Source of the DNA: Argopecten irradians
Lineage: Eukaryota; Mollusca; Bivalvia; Pectinida; Pectinidae
Reading direction: 5' to 3'
DNA length: 64,000 nucleotides
Assembly (NCBI RefSeq): GCF_041381155.1
Contig: NC_091134.1
Span: 39,267,338-39,331,337 of the forward strand
Below, piece by piece: positions 36,634-51,600 of the stretch; position 1 is the first letter of the stretch; each line of letters starts with the position of its first letter. The notes beneath the pieces were generated by a model. It ran no database searches. It had not been told where the DNA came from and saw only the letters and a program-made list of their open reading frames with translations. A program made the translations under genes and the position numbers.

Positions 36634-39600
36634 ATGATAACAGAAATTCAAACATTTATTGCACAAATTCAAGGTATAGTTATCTCTAGGAATTATTTTA
36701 TACCGAATTCCAAGAATGCCCGAAAATGGTCAAACCTCAACATGCGCCTTTGATGTAAAGTAAAAGTCTAAGAGTGTTTAAACTGTCTTATCATTCGTGT
36801 CCTTTGACAACTTAATAGACCTATTTTCCTTTCTAGCATTGCTGAAAGAAATATGCAAAGGAGAAAATGGTACGAATAAACAATGGATCGACCAGATTGA
36901 TACAGTTATGTCCCTTGTAACGGACCTGCATGATGAGTACACACTTATGTCGAAAGAGCAGAGAGCTGTTTTGTCTTTAGTAAGTTTGAAAATAACCAAA
37001 ATGATGATATAAAATGAATCATGTCGGTCTGACAGATTCATGCAACAATTATGAAGCTATTTCAGTTTTGATAAGACTTATTCAGTCTTTTCGAATATAT
37101 ATTTTTCTCAATTTTGGAATGAAAAGAAAAACCATGTTTATAACAAACACAAGTTTACAGCGAATTCATGGTTATGATTTAGTGATTTTCATTTCCTGTC
37201 AAGGTTTCTATAAGATACATGTAATGTAAGTACAATTGTATAATGAATTACATGTATGTTTTTAACAAACCATACGTTTGTTTTACTTTGCTTGACAATA
37301 TATATACATTGCAGACTGCCTTCGGTTGGCTAGTGTTGTAGTGGAAAAAGATACATATAGCCAGCCTTCTGATGGAAAAAGTCAATCAGAGGGTGATATC
37401 TTTTCCACTGCAACACTAGCTAGCCTTTGGTATACCCATAATATACTAACATATTTTTAAAACTCACATCTATAGAATTGTGAGAACTTTTGTAAATCAG
37501 GTTTCCTGTTTTATGAAATTAAAATTGTTGAAAAGACTGCTGTCTTTCTTTTCTTTTTCTAGTTGGAAACTCATGCTGTCAATCTTTGGAATGTAGCAGT
37601 TGCCCTGAAAACAAAAGAATCTATTTCAGCATTAGTAAATGCAAAATGCAAGTATTTACTAGAAATATTCAAATAGTGTACTTTATTATATTGAATATTA
37701 TTCACAATAGAAATATTGTACCTGAACCACAGTGGTAAATTTTAGTGAAAATGAAAGTTGAAAGATACACAAAAGTTTTCAAAAGCTTATGAATTAAGTA
37801 GCGGAAGTAGGAAGGATATGTTTGAATTTAATGGAAAAAGAAAAGCTTTATATACCAGCTATTTCATGTGGATCAAACCAGCCAAGACAGAGAGCTTTTG
37901 AATAGATTTGAAAACACTATGATCCATGTTAGCAAAACCAATTTATAATTTTGACAATTTCATCAGTTTGTATCAATCTTTTGAAAAGATTCATTTGAGT
38001 TATTTACTTTTAACATACTAATATACACTTTTGTATTCAACAGTGAGACACATTGCCTTTATTTTGGTGGATTGTTCAACTCCTGTTGAGTTCAATGAAA
38101 ATACATGGAAAAAGAAAATTGTGGTAATGCTTTTTCTTCCTCATCAGATAATATTTCTAACTACCACCTGGCTACTGTTGTAAACTGAGAAACTATTGAT
38201 ACTAATATTATTTCTGTTCTAGACATAAAATGGATTGATGTACTAATGTACATCAAACTAAATCAATTTTAAGACAGTCTTATTTGTTCATGTGTATAGA
38301 TTCAAGTAGGATAAAGTAACATGTTTATCAATGCTTGAACTTTTTCTTTTCTATTTCAGATGGGAATGAAGGCAGGTCGAGCATGGCTAGGTATGTTTAT
38401 AATGTTTTGTTACCAGTTTGGTCTCAGCAACTGTGGCCAAGTGGACTATTCCGCAATTTCTATATTTTGGAAATTTTTGATACGATTTCACTCTGTCCAA
38501 CTTAAAGGCTTGTCTTTGTCTTGAAATTGTCATTTCTGAGTATACTTTTAATTGAAAAATTGACCTTGCATTTTAAGAAATATTTTGAGCATTCATGTTG
38601 TACCTATTGTCCTTTTTTCTCTAAAACTGATATATCTTTTTGCTTGATAGGAAATGATAGCATGAGTAAAATATGCTTTTATGTGTTTTACAGATAGCAA
38701 AGACCCCGTTAGGGCTGATCAGGTGTTTCTTCTCACTGATCAGGTAAGTTTTAGGTATGGATTGGAACTTTCTTAGCCACTGGGGTATTGATCTTTCAGA
38801 TTATTTAATATACTGAATATCTTACAAGGAGCTGCATTGACAGAGTTTTTAAGATTTTTTACCACAAATTTCTCAGAGTTGCAAATTTGATGTAGGTGTC
38901 GGGCACTGGCAGTGTAGTAGGTCTGTGCTTCTTCTTTTTTCATCTCAGGATAAACTGAAATGAACACTGAGTGGATGCTTTCGACTCTTTCAGAATAGGC
39001 TTTTGCTGGTTCCCTTTTTAGGTCACCTGAGACGAAGTCTCAAGTGACCTATTCTAATTGTCTTTTGTTCGTCGTCGTCCATCGTGCGTCGTATGTCCGT
39101 AAACAATTTACATTTTCAACTTCTTCTCCAAAACTGCTGAAGCAATTTCAATGAAATTTTGTACAAACCTTTTAGGGCATAAGGCCAATCAAAATTGTGA
39201 ATTATATGGTCCCCCATCCCCGCAGTGGGCTGCGGGAGTGGCCAAAAGGGGTAAAATTGACTATAATTTGAAAAATCTTCTTCTCCACTCACAGATGTGG
39301 TAGAACCAAATACTCTTCATAGATAGAAAGGTCTTAAGGCCCTTTATTAAAATTGTGAATTATATGACCCTTGGGTCTCTCATTTCCCCCTGGGGAGGGG
39401 GTTAAGTTTACTATAGTTTGTATCAGGAAATTACATTTATGAGCATTATTTGGTCATTTGTTAAAGGAAATTAGTCAAATTTTGTCAGAATTATCAGTAT
39501 AAGATGGCCATTTAATCTTTTTAACAAATTTTCCATGACTGATCCCCAGGGGCCATAGTGGCGGGGTCAAAAGGGGCAAAAAGGCTAAAACTTCAAAAAT

Positions 39601-42600
39601 CGTCTTCTTAAATTCTGGAAATGGTAGAATCAAATACTTTTTATAGATAGAAAGGTCTTAAGGTCCTTTACAAAATTTGTGAATAATATGACCCTGGGGT
39701 CTCACATTTCCCCATGGGGAAGGGGTCAAGTTTACTATAGTTTATATAGGGAAAACACATTTATGAGCATTTTTTGCTCAATTTTCATAGGATTAGCCTG
39801 AGATAACATTTTAATATCATATCCATATTGGTCCTGGCCGACCCCCTTTTTTCTAAAATTCTGGAAATGGTAGAATCAAATACTTTTCATAGATGGAAAG
39901 GTCTTAAGGTCCTTTACAAATTTTGTGAATTATATGACTCTGGGGTCTTACATTTCCCCCTGGGGAGGAGGTCAAGTTTACAATAGTTTGTATCAGGAAA
40001 TTACATTTATGAGCATTTTTTGCTCAATTTTCATAGGAAATGTGTCAAACTTGTTTAGAATTATTAGCCTGAATAGCATCTTAATATCACATCCATATTG
40101 GTCCTGGCCAACCCCCTGGGGGCAGAGGGGCGGGGCCAAAAGGGGCAAAAAGGCTAAAACTTCAAAAATCGTCTTCTTAAATTCTGGAAATGGTAGAATC
40201 AAATACTCTTTATAGATGGAAAGGTCTTAAGGTGTTTTTTATAAAAATTGTGAATTATATGACCCTGGGGTCTCATGTTTCCCCTTGGGGAAGGGGTCAA
40301 GTTTAAAACTTTAGTTTATATATGAAAAACACATTTATGAACATTATTTGCTCAATTTTCATAGGAAATGAGTCAAACTTTATAAGAATTATTAGCCTGA
40401 GATATAGTTTTATATCAAGGGCCAGTATATTAGTGTTTATATGTCTTTGTTTCATTCTAAACAAACTCAGGTGACCGTTAAGGCCAATGGGTTAAGGCCA
40501 TTGGGCCTCTTGTTAAAATCATTATTTCAGCTTACTCTTGAGTTTCCCCTAATAGTTTATTTACCAATTAAATGATTTCATCATCTTCTTTTTTAAAGCC
40601 TAAATCTTTTGTGTCCATTTGGTCAGTTTGTAGCTTCAGTACAGAAGGCTGTTGTGGAGAGGAAGAACGAAGGTGCTGCTGCTAATGTGATAGAGAAACA
40701 GAGGATGGACGTACTACAGGACATGTTTAAACTCATGTGTTACAAGGCAGAAGCTGTGAGTAGATACAAAACAAAAAATACAGGACATGTTTAAACTCAT
40801 GTGTTACAAGGCAGAAGCTGTGAGTAGATACAAAACAAAAAATACAGGACAAGTTTAAACTTATGTGTTACAAGGCAGAAGCTGTGAGTAGATACAAAAC
40901 AAAAAATACAGGACATGTTTAAACTCATGTGTTACAAGGCAGAAGCTGTGAGTAGATACTAAAACAAAAAATACAGGACATGTTTAAACTCATGTGTTAC
41001 AAGGCAGAAGCTGTGAGTAGATACAAAACAAAAAATACAGGACATGTTTAAACTCATGTGTTACAAGGCAGAAGCTGTGAGTAGATACAAAACAAAAAAT
41101 ACAGGACATGTTTAAACTCATGTGTTACAAGGCAGAAGCTGTGAGTAGATACAAAACAAAAAATACAGGACATGTTTAAACTCATGTGTTACAAGGCAGA
41201 AGCTGTGAGTAGATACTAAATAAAAAAATACAGGACAAGTTTAAACTTATGTGTTACAAGGCAGAAGCTGTGAGTAGATAAAATACAAACAAAAAATACA
41301 AGATTCATTTAAATTCCATTTTTAGCATGAGTTTTATCACCAATACTTTGACTTCATATAGACAAAATTATATGCATCAATTCTTTGCTTTAGTAATTCA
41401 ATACTAAAAAGCAAACATGACTAGTGACATAATCTTACATATCAGAGAATCAAAATTCATGCAACTGAAAGTCGTTATATTCTATTTAGTGACGTGATTT
41501 TATTGTTTCAGGCTCTAGCCCAGGTAGACCAACAGAAAGCATTAGACTTGGTACTATTGGCAAAGGAGATGTTGCCAAGCTTTCCGAGAGAGGTTCATAC
41601 CATGCTTACTTACATAGTTATGTTGCTAAGATGACACAAATAAAAGATATAAATGTTTTTAAATTGATGTAAAAATGAATAATAAAACAATTCAAATTCA
41701 AAGGGGAAAATCCTTGCTCCACCGTCGACAGAGCATAAATGATATTCATCATTTGAACAATAATTTATGTTTAAAATTATAATATATTTTGCCTTTGGTG
41801 CATGCGCAATCAGTACTTAATTCCATATAGGATATAGGTCACGGAATTTTTTTGGAATGCAATTAATTATTTTATTTAAAATATTTTTAACTTGAATTAA
41901 AATTAAAGACTCAAACTTTTCAACTTTTCAATGGTGGTAATATTGTAAAGTAAGTTACTTTTGTAACTAAAGAAAAATACTGAATCATTTACTTCTGTTT
42001 CTGATAGGGAAAAAATACCAGTTGTCAGCGGTGGAGCATCTTTAAACCATCATTACAAAAACAATTTTAGAATGTTTTACTTTGTAGAAGTCTAGCTATT
42101 ATGCACAAGGTTAAAAAGATATCAAGGATTGATTGGAAAATGAATTAAAGAAACTAAATAACACATGTGCATATGTTTTAGGGTGGATATCTTTCCATGC
42201 TGTGCTACAACTTTGGAGTGGACATGTACCAACAACAGAAGTATGAACAAAGTGTCATGTGGCTGAGAGAGAGCTTTGAGTTAGGCAAAGGAAGACAAAC
42301 AATTGGATCACGAAATCAAGTAAATGAAATTGATAACAAAAGAATCACTATGATTTTTATCTGTCAGTAGTAGGAATAGTTCTGATTATATGATCGGCTG
42401 ATTATTTATGTATTAGAGGGAGATATCTAATAATTGATTAACTTCCAACATTATGAGCAGATCAGATAGTCATGCAGAACCCTTTGAACCTATTTTGTCA
42501 GTTGATTGTCAGGAGTACATAAGTTCAGGCGTGTAGCTTATAATATTGACTTGTTTACAGTTTATTGTAACAAAATACATTTGTCTCCGAACATAAGATG

Positions 42601-45600
42601 TTATACTTAGTAACTACCTGATTTCAGGCACGAACCTTGAGGTTACTCTCCAATGCCTACCTGGAATGGAATGCCAAAGAACATTGTCAGAAAGCCTTGA
42701 ATGCAGTCACACTGGCCAACACAGTAGGTATATTATGGGACAAAAATTCATCTCATGTCTATAATGATGTTCTGGTGTATTTTCCAGAAAACACAAATAT
42801 TGCAACTTACACTTAAAACATTTTTTATTTGAGATATTGTACTGAAACAGTTTTTGATTTTTGTTTCTAGGAACAACCTCATCCAGCTGGCTTCTATCTT
42901 AATCTGAGAGTACTTCTCTTTATTGGGGAGGCAGATGGACCTATTGAGAAAGGTTGAGTACTCACCATAACTAATCAGAATAATGCAGTAAGAAAGATAA
43001 AAACCTAGCTATTCTCTTTAAATGTCCCACTAATTATCATGATAGGTATGGTCTGTGTAAAATCCTTCTAATAGCCTTATGGAGCATGTGTTCTGTATTC
43101 TTGTTCTTCTCTCCTTGTACAAACTGCATATCTATTTTTTGATCATTTCATAAAATTTTAATCGATGGCTATTATGGTCACATGGTTAAAAATTCTCCTC
43201 ACATATTTCTTTTACTCAGTGTGTAGCCCTCCAACTCTTATTTATCCATTCTGAACCTATTTTGTACAGTTTTCAAGTACTCAATGTAGGTTGATGACTT
43301 TTCCTGGGGGATGCTGGATATCGATCCTCCACTTCCTGACATGTCTTTAGATGACCCTGGCTGCCAAAAAGATGTAATCAGACAAAACCTACCAAGGAAT
43401 CATGTTTAAAATGGTTATCTGCTTTTTTCCAGTATCATTAGTTATTCTTGGTAGAAACAATTTGACTTCTCTGTGAATGTTACTTGTTGCAGCCATTGAA
43501 GACATTCTACATCAGTCAGATGTTACTGTTGATCTTGGGCTGAATGTTGTGCAGCTTGTCTCTCAACATAACAGGTGTGTATTATCCTTCAATATAATGT
43601 CTCTCAACATAACAGGTATGTTTATTCCTTTAATGTCTCTCAACATAACAGGTATGTTTATTCCGTCAATGTCTCTCAACATAACAGATATGTATAATCT
43701 GTCAATCTCTCTTAACATAACAGGTATGTATAATCTGCCAATGTCTCTCAACATAACAGGTATGTGTAATCTGTCAATGTCTCTCAACATAACAGGTATG
43801 TGTAATCTGTCAATGTCTCTAACCATAACAGGTACATGTATAATCCTTCAATGTCTCTCAACATAACATTTGTATACTCCTTCAAGGTCTCTCACCATAA
43901 AAGTTTGTATAATCCTTAAATATGAATATCCATAGCCTTTCCTATTATTATACCTCTGTTCTCATTTCTGAAGCTTTTAAGACATGCAAGTAATAATGTA
44001 TGCTTAAATACATACGCCGATACAAGATCTCCTAGTAAATTAACTAAGGCATTTAAAGTTTTCAATGTTTGAAAAAGTCAATAGATCAATAGCTATATCT
44101 CAGTTGTTTAGTTCATAATCATCAATACCTTGATAATGCAACCATTGGATACAAAACTGATGATTTTGTGTAATTAAATTGATTTGTTAGTGTTCAAATA
44201 TCTCTTGATATAGGACCCAAATCGCTATGGAGGTCACTAAGACTTTATTGATGAACTTTGAGAAGTCTCCTGAGGTAGGGCGGATCATCATCAGCCAGTT
44301 AGAGTTACTGATACAGATGGGGAAAGTCAAGGAAGCCAAGGAATTTGTAGAGGAATCTATCACTGGTAGGTAGTTTATTTAGTGCACAGTGTGTGCCCTA
44401 TTGTGACTTAAAATTCATGTTATATACAGTGGACCAGCAATAATCTGGACGCTGATAGTCTGGAAAACTCACAATCCGGACGGAGATGTCAGGGAACAGA
44501 TTTCCGTAACGTTATTTATACTCACTAGTCCGTAAATTCAGTTTCTGAATCCGGAGCTTATTTTCTATAAAACTTTTAAGTTGCATAAATTGAGTAAGAG
44601 AAGAGTTTAAAGACAATGCATGCATCGGTATTGTGGATGTTTCAGCTCACAATACAGGCAAGCCTTTGGATGTTACAGTTAAGAAAAGGTTTCACCTGGT
44701 CCTATGGGAGCAGGCAGCTTTGGCATATGAGGTAGACTAGCTTTGATTTCCTTTGTGTGTAACTGTTACATTTTACCTGCCTACTAATGACCATTCAAGG
44801 TTTAAAATGGTTGATTATTTGTCCTGTAATACTTCCTGTTGACTGTTATGTCTAATGATTCATGAAAAACTTTATCGACCATTGTATCATATTTTTCATT
44901 AACTCTGGAATCAAACTTTTCCCCATCAAATCAAACCTTTCATAAACTATTGAATGAAAGATTCCATAAGATCTTTATCAACCATTGAATGACAGTTTTC
45001 ATCAACTGATTAACACAAAAAAAAATTGACTGTTGGACTTCAGTCAATTATTGAATCAAATTTTATTGAACATTGAATCAGCTTGTCATTTAATCCTTGG
45101 TCTGCTGGAAACTTCATAGAACAACAATCAAAAATTAATCATCAGTCTTTATTGGATACTGATTTTTTGCTGAAAATTTGTGAACTTGTATATTTGATAT
45201 TGTTCCATATTTAGTTATTAATGTTGGGTAGTGTATGGTATGATTTGTAGGCCAAAGACTATAGGGAAGCCCTTGAGTGGTATAACTACTCACTGAGTCT
45301 GTTTTCTCAGTCGGATGTGGAGGCACATAATCTGGCCAAGTTGTACAGGAACATGGCCTCATGTTACTTACATGTGGAGGAGCAAGACAAGGCATGTAAA
45401 AATTTGTACTATAATGTGATAACTTTAAATTTCATATTTGACTTTTTAAGGAAACAATTTACTTAAGTGAACTGTTTCTGGTGCATGTTTTGATGAGATA
45501 GCACTGTAAAATGGGCATGAGTTTCGACTATAGTAAAGAGATACAACACAACATAATACACAAGAGACAGTCACACAACATAATACACAAGAGACAGTCA

Positions 45601-48600
45601 CACAACATAATACACAAGAGACAGTCACACAACATGATACACAAGAGACAGTCACACAACATTATACACAAGAGACAGTCATACAACATTATACACAAGA
45701 GATAGCCACACAACATTATACACAAGAGACAGTCACACAACATGATACACAAGAGACAGTCATACAACATGATACACAAGAGACAGTCGCACAACATGAT
45801 ACACAAGAGACAGTCACACAACATGATACACAAGAGACAGTCATACAACATGATACACAAGAGACAGTCATACAACATTATACATAAGAGACAGCCATAC
45901 AACATGATACACAAGAGACAGCCATACAACATGATACACAAGAGATAGCCACACAACATGATATACAAGAGACGTCATACAGATACACAAGGACAGTCAC
46001 ACAACATGATACACAAGAGACAGTCATACAACATGATACACAAGAGACAGTCACACAACATTATACACAAGAGACCAGTCCCACACAACATTATACACAA
46101 GAGACAGTCATACAACATGATACACAAGAGACAGTCATACAACATATACACAAGAGACAGTCATACAACATTATACACAAGAGACAGTCATACAACATGA
46201 TACACAAGAGACAGTCATACAACATATACACAAGAGACAGTCATACAACATTATACACAAGAGACAGTCATACAACATATACACAAGAGACAGTCATACA
46301 ACATGATACACAAGAGACAGTCATACAACATATACACAAGAGACAGTCATACAACATTATACACAAGAGACAGCAACAACATGATACACAAGAGACAGTC
46401 ATACAACATGATACACAAGAGACAGTCATACAACATGATACACAAGAGACAGTCACACAACATGATACACAAGAGACAGTCACACAACATGATACACAAG
46501 AGACAGTCACACAACATGATACACAAGAGACAGTCATACAACATGATACACAAGAGACAGTCCACAACATATACACAAGAGACAGTCATACAACATGATA
46601 CACAAGAGACAGTCACACAACATGATACACAAGAGACAGTCATACAACATGATACACAAGAGACAGTCATACAACATGATACACAAGAGACAGTCATACA
46701 ACATGATACACAAGAGACAGTCATACAACATGATACACAAGAGACAGTCATACAACATGATACACAAGAGACAGTCATACAACATGATACACAAGAGACA
46801 GTCACACAACATGATACACAAGAGACAGTCATACAACATGATACACAAGAGACAGTCGTACAACATGATACACAAGAGACAGTCATACAACATGATACAC
46901 AAGAGACAGTCACACAACATGATACACAAGAGACAGTCATACAACATGATACACAAGAGACAGTCATACAACATTATACACAAGAGACAGCCATACAACA
47001 TGATACACAAGAGACAGTCACACAACACATGATACACAAGAGACAGTCCACACATACAACATGATACACAAGAGACAGTCATACAACATGATACACAAGA
47101 GACAGTCATACAACATGATACACAAGAGACAGTCATACAACATGATACACAAGAGACAGTCATACAACATGATACACAAGAGACAGCCATACAACATGAT
47201 ACACAAGAGACAGTCACACAACATGATACACAAGAGACAGTCATACAACATGATACACAAGAGACAGTCACACAACATGATACACAAGAGACAGTCATAC
47301 AACATGATACACAAGAGACAGTCATACAACATGATACACAAGAGACAGTCATACAACATGATACACAAGAGACAACAGATACACAAGAGACATACAACAT
47401 TAATACACAAGAGACAGTCATACAACATTATACACAAGAGACAGTCATACAACATGATACACAAGAGACAGTCATACAACATGATACACAAGAGACAGTC
47501 ATACAACATGATACACAAGAGACAGTCATACAACATGATACACAAGAGACAGTCATACAACATTATACACAAGAGACAGTCATCACACAACATATACACA
47601 AGAGACAGTCATACAACATGATACACAAGAGACAGTCACACAACATGATACACAAGAGACAGTCACACAACATGATACACAAGAAGAGACAGTCACACAA
47701 CATGATACACAAGAGACAGTCATACAACATGATACACAAGAGACAGTCATACAACATGATACACAAGAGACAGCCACACAACATGATACACAAGAGACAG
47801 TCACACAACATGATACACAAGAGACAGTCACACAACATGATACACAAGAGACAGTCATACAACATATACACAAGAGACAGTCGTACAACATGATACACAA
47901 GAGACAGCCATACAACATGATACACAAGAGACAGTCATACAACATGATACACAAGAGACAGCCATACAACATTATACACAAGAGACAGTCATACAACATA
48001 ATACACAAGAGACAGCCACACAACATGATACACAAGAGACAGCCACACAACATGATACACAAGAGACAGCCACACAACATGATACACAAGAGATAGCCAC
48101 ACAACATGATACACAAGAGACAGCCACACAACATGATACACAAGAGATAGCCACACAACATGATACACAAGAGACAGTCATACAACATGATACACAAGAG
48201 ACAGCCACACAACATTATACACAAGAGACAGTCATACAACATGATACACAAGAGACAGCCATACAACATGATACACAAGAGACAGTCACACAACATGATA
48301 CACAAGAGACAGTCATACAACATGATACACAAGAGACAGTCACACAACATGATACACAAGAGACAGTCATACAACATGATACACAAGAGACAGTCACACA
48401 ACATTATACACAAGAGACAGCCATACAACATGATACACAAGAGACAGTCACACAACATTATACACTATACACAAGAGACAGTCGTACAACATTATATACA
48501 AGAGACAGTCATACAACATGATACACAAGAGACAGTCATACAACATTATACACAAGAGACAGTCGTACAACATGATACACAAGAGACAGTCATACAACAT

Positions 48601-51600
48601 TATACACAAGAGACAGTCGTACAACATTATACACAAGAGACAGTCATAACAACATGATACACAAGAGACAGTCACACAACATTATACACAAGAGACAGCC
48701 ATACAACATGATACACAAGAGACAGTCACACAACATTATACACTATACACAAGAGACAGTCCGTACAACATTATATACAAGAGACAGCCATACAACATGA
48801 TACACAAGAGACAGTCATACAACATTATACACAAGAGACAGTCATACAACATGATACACAGAGACAGTCACACAACATTATACACTATACACAAGAGACA
48901 GTCGTACAACATTATATACAAGAGACAGATACAACATGATAACAAGAGACAGATACACAAGAGACAGTCATACAACATAATATACACAAGAGACAGTCAT
49001 ACAACATGATACACAAGAGACAGTCACACACAACATGATACACAAGAGACAGTCACACAACATTATACACAAGAGACAGTTACAACATGATACACAAAGA
49101 GACAGTCATACAACATTATACACAAGAGACAGTCACACAACATGATACACAAGAGACAGTCATACAACATGATACACAAGAGACAGTCACACAACATGAT
49201 ACACAAGAGACAGTCACATACAACATGATACACAAGAGACAGCCACACAACATGATACACAAGAGACAGTCGTACAACATTATACACAAGAGACAGTCCA
49301 TACAACATGATACACAAGAGACAGTCGTACAACATGATACACAAGAGACAGTCACACAACATGATACACAAGAGACAGTCACACAACATTATACACAAGA
49401 GACAGTCATACAACATTATACACAAGAGACAGCCACACAACATGATACACAAGAGACAGTCATACAAACATGATACACAAGAGACAGTCACACAACATGA
49501 TACACAAGAGGACGGTCATACAAACATGATATACACAAGAGACAGTCACACAACATGATACACAAGAGACAGTCATACAACATGATACACAAGAGACAGT
49601 CACACAACATGATACACAAGAGACAGTCATACAACATGATACACAAGAGACAGTCACACAACATTATACACTAAGAGACAGCCATCTACAACATGATACA
49701 CAAGAGACAGTCATACAACATGATACACAAGAGACAGTCACACAACATGATACACAAGAGACAGTTCATACAACATGATACACAAGAGACAGTCATACAA
49801 CATGATACACAAGAGACAGTCATACAACATGATACACAAGAGACAGTCACACAACATGATATACAAGAGACAGTCATACAACATGATACACAAGAGACAG
49901 TCACACAACATGATACACAAGAGACAGTCACACAACATGATACACAAGAGACAGTCACACAACATTATACACAAGAGACAGTCACACAACAACACTATAC
50001 ACAAGAGACAGTCGTACAACATTATACACAAGAGACAGTCATACAACATGATACACAAGAGACAGTCATACAACATTATACACAAGAGACAGTCGTACAA
50101 CATGATACACAAGAGACAGTCACACAACATTATACACTATACACAAGAGACAGTCGTACAACATTATATACAAGAGACAGTCATACAACATGATACACAA
50201 GAGACAGTCATACAACATAATACACAAGAGACAGCCACACAACATGATACACAAGAGACAGCCACACAACATTATACATTATACACAAGAGACAGTCATA
50301 CAACATGATACACAAGAGACAGTCACACAACATGATACACAAGAGACAGTCACACAACATGATACACAAGAGACAGTCACACAACATGATACACAAGAGA
50401 CAGTCACACAACATGATACACAAGAGACAGTCACACAACATGATACACAAGAGACAGTCACACAACATGATACACAAGAGACAGTCATACAACATGATAC
50501 ACAAGAGACAGTCATACAACATGATACACAAGAGACAGTCACACAACATGATACACAAGAGACAGTCATACAACATGATACACAAGAGACAGTCACACAA
50601 CATTATACACAAGAGACAGTCATACAACATGATACACAAGAGACAGTCACACAAATGAACACAACAGACGCATACACATGATACACAAGAGACAGTCACA
50701 CAACATATACACAAGAGACAGCAACAACATGATACACAAGAGACAGTCTACAACATGATATACACAAGAGACAGTCTACAACATATACACAAGAGACAGT
50801 CATACAACATGATACACAAGAGACAGTCATACAACACATGATACACAAGAGACAGCTACAACATGATACACAAGAGACAGTCATACAACATGATACACAA
50901 GAGACAGTCATACAACATGATACACAAGAGACAGTCATACAACATGATACACAAGAGACAGTCACACAACATGATACACAAGAGACAGCCATACAACATG
51001 ATACACAAGAGACAGTCGTACAACATTATACACAAGAGACAGCCCTACAACATGATACACAAGAGACAGTCATACAACATTATACACAAGAGACAGTCAT
51101 ACAACATGATACACAAGAGACAGTCACACAACATTATACACTATACACAAGAGACAGTCGTACAACATTATATACAAGAGACAGTCATACAACATGATAC
51201 ACAAGAGACAGTCATACAACATAATACACAAGAGACAGTCACACAACATGATACACAAGAGACAGTCACACAACATGATACACAAGAGACAGCCACACAA
51301 CATGATACACAAGAGACAGTCATACAACATTATACACAAGAGACAGTCATACAACATGATACACAAGAGACAGTCATACAACATGATACACAAGAGACAG
51401 TCACACACAACATGATACACAAGAGACAGTCACAACATGATACACAAGAGACAGTCATACAACATGATACACAAGAGACAGTCACACAACATATACACAA
51501 GAGACAGTCATACAACATGATACACAAGAGACAGTCATACAACATGATACACAAGAGACAGTCATACAACATTATACACAAGAGACAGTCATACAACATG

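Noticed and set aside
43477..43866. 129-codon open frame as an independent gene
   Set aside because: It begins near TEX11 exon 12 and then continues through the 36-bp array in its intron; the phase used by TEX11 and the donor at 43575 explain it better.
45385..45400. GC donor (AAG/GCATGT) for TEX11 exon 15 with acceptor at 53325
   Set aside because: It would also keep phase (giving KAVETAEQ), but a canonical GT donor at 45396 with an acceptor at 53328 gives KALETAEQ, so the GT-AG solution is preferred.
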